A stretch of 64,000 bases of DNA. Origin: Elephas maximus indicus. Lineage: Eukaryota; Chordata; Mammalia; Proboscidea; Elephantidae. A model generated the notes under the pieces. It did no database searches. It saw only the letters and a program-made list of their open reading frames with translations, and was not told where the DNA came from. Where the stretch lies: assembly GCF_024166365.1 (NCBI RefSeq), contig NC_064825.1, forward strand, positions 106,778,480-106,842,479, read 5' to 3'. Positions 55,698 to 64,000 of this stretch are shown in pieces. The position numbers were made by a program, and so were the translations under genes. Position 1 is the stretch's first letter. Every line of letters begins with the position of its first letter.

Positions 55698-56535
55698 AGG
55701 AAGATGTTAAAAATAAATAAACAAGGAAATTCCCATTTTAAGAAATGATTTTTGGACTTTTTCCTCAAGAAATTCAGCCTCCTTTTAAAAATAAAGATAC
55801 GATTGATGTTACTTCCATTAAAAAGGAGGTCTGTGAGAAGAAGATTTATTCCCCATCATCTTCTTCCTGGACTTTGTTGCTGCATGAACTTCAGTTTGGG
55901 GGGAATTTAAGGACAAGGGGTTGCCAGATGTATTAACTTTGATTTTGCTGAGCTATCGAACCAATGAGAGCCTTCAGGCCCCACTACTGGACATTTTTTT
56001 TTTTTTTCTGTTTCTTCTTTAAAATAAATTAATACCTGTTCTTGTACTAATGTTCAAGTGATTCATTTACTTATTGAGTGTTTCATTACATGCCTGGGAA
56101 GAGAATTTCTAGATGATACAATGAGAGACAGAAGCACTACGTGCAGTTGTGAAGGTTGGGCACCGTGGAGTTCTATGATTTGCCATGTATATAGCCCAAG
56201 ATGTGAAAGAACCAGCTGTAAATGTGCAACATATTCGGTATTGACATGATTAATGTAAACATTCAAGAGCTTCCCACCACAGTAATCGTACATAGCAAAA
56301 GTAAAACACACAACTCACTGATATCCTTCAACTCAAAGAAAATCAATTTGTCTAATCCACCTATAAAGTTTTTCATTGAAGGAGATCATAAAAATAAGAC
56401 AGACAGAGAAAGAGGGAAAAAGAATGAATGAGGAGCTTGATATACAAGTTAAATATTATGACAGTTATAATAAGAAATAATCTGTGATTCACTAAAATAT
56501 TTAATGATCCCCGACAGCCTTAAAACTTATTTTTG
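55698..56535. other. Unassigned stretch
   Basis: No gene or nameable repeat. A T-run lies at 55996-56008, and short frames have no motifs. Confidence 0.4.
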
Positions 56536-56785
56536 TTTTAAGGTGCCTGGAGTTGATACTGATCACAGAAACTCATAAACAACAGAACGAAAGAGTTCCT
56601 GGTCCTGCCCCACCTCACCAATTATTGCTATGTTTGAGCTGATTGTTGCAAACACTGTGTCAATCTATCTCATTGAGCATCTTTGTATTTTTAACTGACC
56701 CTCTACTATACCAACCATGATGACCTTCTCCAAGGGCTGAACCTTCCCATCAAGTGTCAAATAGCATCTGCATATAATTTCTCTG
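56536..56785 (-). mobile_element. RTE LINE 3' end
   Basis: Minus strand: 'ttaaggtgcctggagttgat', 'aattattgctatgtttgagc' and 'gatgaccttctccaagggct'. Confidence 0.75.
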
Positions 56786-57689
56786 ATAGAGAAAGTTACC
56801 ACCAAGCAAAGGGGCTGAGCAAATTGACAAACTGACACTGCATATAATGTTGGATTCCCTGGAGAAAGAGTAAACTGGAGGAGAGGTGAAGACAAATGCT
56901 GTGGTAGGGAAGTCTCAGAAGTCAATTTACAGGAACAGTGATATTCTAATTTCCAGCATTTGTGAATGGCACATCTTAGAACTGTGAGGGGCAAGCCCTT
57001 CACTACATGTGGTGTTTCTCCCAATTTCCACTGCATCAGGTTCTAGTAGAAGCTCTTCTTATCATAGCCAGTCTTACCTATATAAAACAGCAACTAACAA
57101 CAATAACAAACCTGTATAGTCTCTTTGATGAGAAGAATTAAAATATTTAGTATATTATATTACTTAAGTACCACCAAACATGCACAATATATGAAATAAC
57201 AGCAAAGTACAGGTTTACAGGATTAGATGCACCTATTTACATAACTATTAGCTCAAAATATTAGTTTATCACTTGAAGCAATAGAAATTAGAGTTGACAA
57301 AATAAAAATTCAACATTTATTCTCTCATAGAAAATGTTTCCATTTTTAAAACTCACTTTTTCATGGAACATATCTATGAATATATAACCCATTGATTCTG
57401 TGGAAATCATGAACATACATAAAATAACTGATACAGAAAAAAAATACGATAATTTTTTTCAAGGCTTTATTTTTCAAAATGATTAAATTTTCATGATTTT
57501 TCTAACCATAAGGACATTTTTAATTCATACTCATGTAAGCATGGGTCCTGCATCCTTTAAAGTGCTTTATACATGGATATGTCTTTTATTTCACATCTAG
57601 AAGGTCAGATAAATTGGCTTTTTTCTTGTTACTTTTATTTTTAAATCCTTTTATTGAGATATAAATAACATAGCATAAAATTTACTCAC
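56786..57689. other. Unassigned stretch
   Basis: AT-rich in its second half. The 123-codon minus-strand frame at 56665-57036 overlaps the RTE and has no OR, zinc-finger or enzyme motif. It may include another old repeat that I cannot name. Confidence 0.4.
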
Positions 57690-58880
57690 GTCTTGAATTT
57701 TTTCTTCCATTCTTTCAGCTTGAGAAAAGTCAAACATGTCCTTCCCTTTTGGTTGTTTAACTCCAGGTCTTAGCATGTTTTATCATAATACTTTAATTTG
57801 TCTTCTCGAGCCTCTCTTTGAAATCTTCTGTTCAGCTCTTCAACTTTATTATTTCCTCTGTTTGCTTCAGCTACTCTGCATTCAAGAACAAGTGTCAGAG
57901 TATTTTTTGACAACATTTGGTTTTCGTTTTCTTTCTTGTTTTTAATGACCTTTTGATTCCTTCAGGTATGATGTCCTTGATGGCATTCCAAATTTGTCTA
58001 ACCTGTGGTCATTAATGTTCAATGTGACAAATAAATTCTTGGAGTGATCTCTAATTTTAGGTAGGATATATTCAAGGTCTTATGTTGGCTCTTGTGAACT
58101 TGCTCTACTTTTCTTCAGCTTTAACTTGTACTTGCCTATGAGCAATCAATGGTCGGTTCTACAACTGGTCCCCAGCTTTGTACTGACTGCTGATATTGAG
58201 CCTCTCCATCATCTCTTTCCACACATGTGGTCAATTTAATTCCTGTGTATTCTTTCTGGGAAGGTCCACATATATATTCCCTATTTCTTTTGTTAAAAAA
58301 GTTATTTGTAATGAAGAATTTGTTGGTCTTTCAATATTTGAACATGCAATCTCTGGCATCGTTTCTACCACCAAGGCCATATTTTCCATCTATTGATCTT
58401 TCTTTTTTTCCAACTCTCACATTCTAAAAACTAATAATTAGCAATGGATCTTAATTGCAATTTTGATGTATTCAGATGTCATAAGTTGATAAAATCTTCA
58501 ATTTCCTCATCTTTGGCATTGTTTGAGTAAATTTGAAAAATAATATTATTAACTGGTTGTCTCTTTTGGCATATGAATATTATCATATCACTGACAGCAT
58601 TGTACCTCATGATAAGTCTTGGATTTTTTTTTTTTTCTTTTTTGATGGTGAGTGTGTTGCCATTCCTCTTCAATTTGTATTTTGGCATTGTATACCATAT
58701 GATTGTCTGTTACACAATGATCAGTACCATTTCATTTCAGCTCACTAATGCCTAGGATATCTATATGCGTTCTATTTCATGTTTTTCAACTTCCAATATT
58801 CTGGGAATTTATACTTTGTACATTCTATGTTCAATTATTTTTGGATACTTACAGCTGTTGCTTCTCATTTTGAGTCATGC
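57690..58880 (-). mobile_element. RTE LINE, endonuclease and linker region
   Basis: Read on the minus strand it parallels 25050-25870: 'cccttttggttgtttaactc' (linker NQKG block), 'tgatgtccttgatggcattc', 'gtcttatgttggctcttgtg', 'gagcaatcaatggtcggttc' and 'ttccacacatgtggtcaatt'. It then continues further 5' into the endonuclease than the 25047 copy does. It lacks the reverse transcriptase half and has many frame breaks. Confidence 0.78.
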
Positions 58881-59008
58881 CAATAAAGTAGATAGATATC
58901 TTAATCTAATAAAATAAAATAAGGGGGAAGACTTAAACAGACAATTTGAAATAAAAGGAGTGTTGGAGTTACTAATAATTGTCCTTGAGGGGAAAAAAAA
59001 GAACAATA
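58881..59008 (+). other. Unit E: trace of a fifth duplicated OR unit
   Basis: 'gacttaaacagacaatttga' and 'attgtccttgaggggaaaaa' match unit D (33808-33880) and unit C (46180-46260) in order. The L1 at 59009 cuts it. Confidence 0.45.
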
Positions 59009-61604
59009 GGTGGCGCCAAGATGTTGGAGTAGACAGATACTTCCTATGGTCTGTCCTACAACAAAAACTTGAAAAAACAAGTGAATCAATAATATATGAC
59101 AATCTAGGAGGCCTGAACATCAAAGGCAATTTTAAGATGTACGGAGTGACAGAGGGAGGGAGAGATATTTCAGAAGAAGTGAGAATTTTCCAAACCTTAC
59201 CTGGCCAGCACCTTGCATGCAAGATCAGCTAGCTAGTGTGTGCTGAGGCAAGCAATGGTGTTTGGGATGCATTTTCCACACTGGGAGAAACAGGGCAGCA
59301 GAGAGTCTATTCAAAGCTCTGGAACCAGAGAGAAGAAGTTCTGAATTAGCAAAAGATAAGTACAGGCATCTAACCTATTGTGCAGATCCAAAATCCCTTA
59401 CCCTCCTTAGGAAGAACCTCTCTCCCATTTACCAACTCCCTCCCCTCTCTGCACCAGTTCCTGTTCTAGTGTCAGTGATTGCTGAGCCCCCTGGGCTGGA
59501 AGTATGACCTATAGAGTGCCCTAAACCATTGCCCAGCTTTGAGTTGGGAATAAATTTACAAATGGGGAAAAAATAATCTGCCAGCTCCCCTAAGCCAGGA
59601 ATTCAGGGCAGCATAGTCCCTTTGACTAGGAAAAGGCATAAGGGGTCCACAGGCTTTGAATGCCTTTCACCACTTCATTTACCTGTGTGGGTCCATTTCA
59701 ACAGCATAGACGCTCATTAGCACAGTATAACAGGGTATATACATGAAGCCTATTTTCAACGGCAACAGCTAAGGAAGAGTAGTAGATTCGTGATATCTGA
59801 TACCACCCTGCCTATTAAGCAGGGTCTTCATCTACCCACATTGGGTCTGAGGACTGGTGGCTGCATCCACATCACCCAGCCAACTGTGAGAGGGGTCCGA
59901 GCATAAGTGTTGTCTCTCAGTCCTTACAACCAACAGTATTGGGTGCCCAAAGTCCAACTGCAAAAGCCACCTACCTATGCACTCTAGGGAATGGAGACAC
60001 ACCCTCCACCTAGGCACTCAAGAACAGCTGTCAGCCTCCTCCCATGCCCAGCATATGACCCCTTACTGCAGCCAGATACTTGTGCTTTCTCCAATCACCC
60101 CTGGATGACTAGGAATGAAGGTGCTAGACTGCATCACACTCTTGGTGAGTTACTGACCTGGACACCTAAGCTGAATCAACACAAGAAAAGTAATAGGACT
60201 CCTGGGCTCACATACCTAGTAACAGCTCTAACCACCTGATGACAGCACATGAGAGCTTCAAAGATAGAAGTAAACAAAGTAGCTCACAATACCAGCCTAT
60301 TTAGGCATATCAAAAAGAAAAAAAACTTAGGACACAATAAGTAAACATTAAACAAATATAATAACTTATTCATTGCTTGGAGATGACAGTCAATATTAAA
60401 TCACATCAAGAGGCAGACCAAGATGGCGTCAGCAAGCCACCAAAACAAAGAACAAAGAAACCTCCCAGAGGAAGATAATTTCTTGTAATTACTGGCAGTA
60501 GAATTCAAAAGATAAATGTACAGAGTTATTCAAGAGATCAGGAAGGAGATCAGACGAAATGCAGAAAAAGCCAAGAAACACACAGACAAAGCAACAGAGG
60601 AACTTAAGAAGGTTATACAAGAGCATAATGATGAAATTAACAGGCTGCAAGATCCATAAAGAGCTATCAAACAGGAATCCAAAAGATTAGCAAAAAAATG
60701 CAGAATTAGACAACTCAATTGAATGTCATAGGAGCAAAATTGAGGCAAGGAAGGCAGAATTGGTGAGATTGAAGACAAAGCATTTGAGACCAAATTATCT
60801 GAGAAAAAATCCAATAAAAAATTAAAAATGAAGAAAACCTAAGAATTATGTGGGACTCTATCAAGAGGAATAAACTACAATTGATTGGAGTACCGGAACA
60901 GGGGGGAATAACAGAAAATACAGAAAGAATTGTTGCAGATTTGTTGACAGAAAAGTTTCCTGATATTGTGAAACATGAGAAGATAGCTATCTAAGAATCT
61001 CATTAAACCCCACACAAGGTAGATCCAAAAAGAAAGTCACCAAATCCAACTTGCCAAAACCAAAGATAAAAAGAGCATTTTAAGAGCAGCTCGGGATAAA
61101 CAAAAAGTCATCTATAAAAGACATTTAATAAGATTAAGCTCTGACTACTCAATAGAAACCATGCAGGCAAGAAGACAATGAGATAAGATATAAAGCGTTG
61201 AAGGGAAAAAAAAAAAAATTACAAGCCAAGAGTTAAATATCCAGCAAAAATATCTCTCAAATTTAATGGCAAAATTAGGGAAATTCAGAATAAACAGAAG
61301 TTTAGGGAATTTGTAAAAACCAAACAAAAATTACAAGACATACTAAGGGAGTCCTCAGGTTAGAAAATAAATAGCACCAGGTAACAACCTGAAATTAGAA
61401 CACAGGTCAGAAAAAACAGATATCAATCCAGAAAGGTAAGTCAAAAGGTAAATCCAAGCTAAAATGCTGAAAAAAGGGAAACAGAGATGTCCATACATAA
61501 AAGATAACAGCACTAAAACAAAAAAGAGGGGCCAAAAAATGTAGTCATAGAACTTTCATATGGAGAGTAAGTCAAGTCAAAATTAGAAATAAAAGATTTG
61601 TTTA
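59009..61604 (+). mobile_element. L1 LINE, 5' UTR and ORF1, interrupted by a second L1
   Basis: Begins 'ggtggcgccaagatgttgga', the L1 5'-end pattern, followed by 'cttgaaaaaacaagtgaatc' as in the other two L1 5' ends here. The 5' UTR is about 1.4 kb, ORF1 lies at 60424-61362, and the start of the inter-ORF spacer ('catatggagagtaagtcaag' matches the spacer of the L1 at 37590). ORF2 is missing because another L1 5' end begins at 61605. Confidence 0.88.
60424..61362 (+). pseudogene. L1 ORF1, decayed
   Basis: Start ATG at 60424 (MASASHQNKEQRNLPEED), then a coiled-coil region, the VIGVPEQGG-like segment ('attggagtaccggaacaggg') near 60885, and the C-terminal domain with 'accatgcaggcaagaagaca' near 61158. 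Ends at 'gagtcctcaggttag'. Several stops and frameshifts; more decayed than the ORF1s at 43930 and 63390. Confidence 0.82.
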
Positions 61605-64000
61605 GAGGTGGGGCCAAGATGGCTGACTAGGTAGAAGCTACCTCGGATCCCTCTTGCAACAAAAACTTGGAAAAACAAGTGAATTGGTCACATACATGAC
61701 AATCTACAAACCCTGACCATCAAACACATATGTAAAGAGTTGACCTGAGTGACAGGTGAGTGAAAAGCTGCATCCTGAAGCAGCAACTGCCTCTGGATCC
61801 GGCATCCGGTGGCACAGCCTTGAGCCCTCGCGATTCCCTGGTGCTGAGTGGCAGGGCTGATTGCAACTTGCTGAGGTGTGGCAGACACTGGACAAAGCCC
61901 TAGCCCCTAGCCCCCTGGGGTAATCTCCGTAGAGACTAAGCCAGAGCAAGCAGGCTGCACACTGACACGGCTAACGAGAACGAGCAACCATGGGGAAGCA
62001 ATGACTGTTTTTGGGGCATCCCAGTCAGAAAACCTTGGCGCTGGGCTTTGGACTGGGTGCAGGGGAACTGAGCATGGCATCCCGAAAGGGCGCAAACATG
62101 GGACGCAGACCTAGCCCCCTGAAGTGACCCCGGGGGAAGTGCAGCCAGTGCACGCAGGCAGCGCAGCGACATGGCTGATAGGAGGAGAAGTCACCGGGAG
62201 GCAGAGACTGGTTTTGGAGATTGGAGTGTGGCGTCCCAGCCGGGAAACCTTGGCACTGGGCTTTGGACTGGGAGCAGAGGAACTGACCATGGCTTCTGAG
62301 ACAGCACAAGCACAGGACAAAGGCCTGACCCTTTGGGGGCAATCTCTACCCAGCCAGCGCACACAGGCTACATGCCCCTTGGGAATCTCAGATAAAACCT
62401 CAGATAAAACAGTCATCACCAAGCAAGATAAGCTTCTTTCTCTATATTATTGGGTGCTACTCTCTCCTATCTATCTGATCCCTTCCCTCCATTCCCAGGT
62501 GGATTCATTAACATTGGAATTTCCTGGACCAGAGAGTGAAGTGCTCTGCTGGTTTTTTTTTTTTTTTTTGTCTTTTCCTAACCCATTCTCCTGGCCTGAG
62601 AGAAGCAGCTACAAAAACCCAGGGGCCAAAAATCCTTCCCTGACTTCCCGAAATTGGACTAAAAATACAGAACCAGCTCCAGCCAAGCATATGAGATCCA
62701 CAGTCTTAGGCTTTCATCCCTACAGGGAACAAGGTGGCTATTATAATGCAAAGGCAATTCTGATAGTGATCTGACTGTAATTGTTTTAGCTAATTACTGG
62801 AAAGACAAGTTTTCCAGGTTTGATATCTCTACGTATTAAACAGAGCCCTCACTAACCCACAAGGGGGAACTGAGGGCTGAAGCTCCACCCAAACCACCAA
62901 GCCTCCTGACAGAAGTCTGAGGATAGTGAGACCTACCAATCTGTAGAGGTACTTGCATTGGGGGCCTAAGGTACAGCTGCAGAGCCCACCCACCAAAGTA
63001 CTTTAGGAATAGAGACACACCTACCTCACTGGCACTTGGGGGAAGCCTGTCAGCAGCCTGCCCCCCCCGGATTGTGACCCCCTGCTGCTACTAGAATCTG
63101 GTGCACACAACTATCACCGCTACTCCTCTAAATGAATAGGTGACAGTCTACACCACACACTTGGTGACCCAAAATCAGATTCTACTCAAGAATAGTGAAT
63201 GAATGGACTCTTAGGCTTGTATATCTGGTAACAGCCCAAATCAGCTGGTAATAGGACATAAGTGATTCAAATGTTACAACAATCAAGACAGTGCAATCTA
63301 GTAGCCTATCTATGTATATTGAAAGAAAAAAAAAAACAAGATAAGACTCAGTCAGCAAATATAAAATAAATCATTACAATATCTTATAGATGGCTCGGAG
63401 ACAGCAGTCGATATCAAACCACATAAAGAAGCAGACAATGATTGCTTCTGGTGGTGCTTCTACAACTCCCCAAATTAAAGAATCAAAATCTTTCCCAAAT
63501 GAAGATACAATCCTGGAATTGCCAGATGCAGAATATAAAAAAAAACTAATTTACAGAATGCTTCAAGACATCAGGGATGACCTCAGGAATGAAATAAGGC
63601 AATCTACAGAAAAAGCCAAGGAATACGCTGATAAAGCAGTTGAAGAAATCAAAAAGATTATTCAAGACCATAGTGGAAAAATTAATAAGCTGCAAGAATC
63701 CATAGAGAGACAACATTCAGAAATCCAAAAGATTAACAGTAAAATTACAGAATTAAAAAACTCAATAGGAAGTCAGAAGAGCAGACTCGAGCAACTGGAA
63801 TGCAGAGTGGGGGAGGTAGAGCATAAGGCAATTGAAACCAATATAAAACCAAAAAGAGTTGAAGAAAAATCAGATAAAAGAATTAAATAAAATGAAGAAA
63901 CCCTAAGAATCACGCAGGACTCTATCAAGAAGAATAACTTGCGTGTGATTGGAGTTCCAGAACAGGGAGGGATAACAGAAAATACAGAGAGAATAGCTGA
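61605..64000 (+). mobile_element. L1 LINE, 5' UTR and ORF1 start (runs off window end)
   Basis: Begins 'gaggtggggccaagatggct', with 'caagatggct' (YY1-like) near the very 5' end. The 5' UTR is about 1.8 kb and GC-rich for its first 800 bases. It carries three loose tandem blocks around 61781, 61991 and 62195 ('gggaggcagagactgg' type), about 200 bases apart. ORF1 starts at 63390. The rest lies beyond the window. Confidence 0.9.
63390..64000 (+). pseudogene. L1 ORF1 N-terminal half, one premature stop, incomplete
   Basis: Starts MARRQQSISNHIKKQ. 166 codons are open, including a long heptad coiled coil (KINKLQESIERQHSEIQKIN, SRLEQLECRVGEVEHKA). A TAA at 63888-63890 stops it, but the same frame continues beyond with NEETLRI and NNLRVIGVPEQGG up to the window end, so a single nonsense change separates it from a normal ORF1 as far as can be seen. 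Confidence 0.85.

Noticed and set aside
61688-62774. Overlapping open frames on both strands (up to 216 codons)
   Set aside because: They are within the GC-rich 5' UTR of the L1 at 61605, in several frames at once, without start context or motifs.
1-64000. CRISPR array, operon or prokaryote-type defence system
   Set aside because: The window is mammalian; no spaced direct repeats or clustered enzyme genes are present.

Overview
This is a stretch of mammalian nuclear DNA, almost certainly from an afrotherian and most likely an elephant. The evidence is the dense load of tRNA-headed SINEs whose 3' part carries the 'gagtcggaatcgactcga' type tail (AfroSINE family), many copies of a BovB-like RTE LINE with the same tail, and L1s of a matching lineage. 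There are no bacterial-style genes, operons, tRNA or rRNA genes, or CRISPR arrays.

The only host genes are olfactory receptors (ORs) of the OR8K group, the group that in human lies in the chromosome 11q11-q12 OR cluster. Three single-exon coding regions are open and look functional, all on the + strand and all closest to OR8K3: 3878-4825 (unit A), 23380-24324 (unit B) and 51639-52586 (unit C). Each has the same splice acceptor about 23 bases before its ATG, the normal OR layout (noncoding 5' exon, intron, coding exon). A broken OR8K5-like pseudogene lies at 28471-29369, between B and C.

The three OR8K3-like genes sit in units copied by tandem segmental duplication. The units share upstream sequence, a downstream AfroSINE and downstream flank; B and C also share an L1 3'-UTR relic and an upstream SINE. 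A decayed unit D (about 33671-35911) keeps upstream and downstream flank but no OR, and a small trace of a fifth unit E lies at 58881-59008. A truncated RTE with the same breakpoint is in A and B but not in C, so A and B are sisters; their proteins agree.

Layout: 1-2483, old L1 (-) and RTE; 2484-6700, unit A; 6745-16572, RTE, unassigned DNA, an ancient L1 and a younger broken L1 (+); 16573-25046, unit B; 25047-28170, two RTE copies head to tail; 28171-33670, OR8K5 pseudogene and unassigned DNA with SINE and RTE relics; 33671-35911, unit D; 35912-55000, unit C, swollen by a full-length 7.4-kb L1 (-, 15-bp target duplication), a solo LTR, a second LTR-like insertion and a SINE inside a SINE; 55001-64000, SINE and RTE relics, then two L1 5' ends in the same direction, the last running off the window.

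I found no undescribed enzymatic or defence system. What stands out is the insertion record dating the OR duplications, a unit that lost its receptor, a full-length L1 whose reverse transcriptase reads FADA in place of FADD, tandem promoter monomers in L1 5' UTRs, and a 27-bp perfect hairpin. All family calls rest on reading the sequence and on remembered family consensus; no database search was run.
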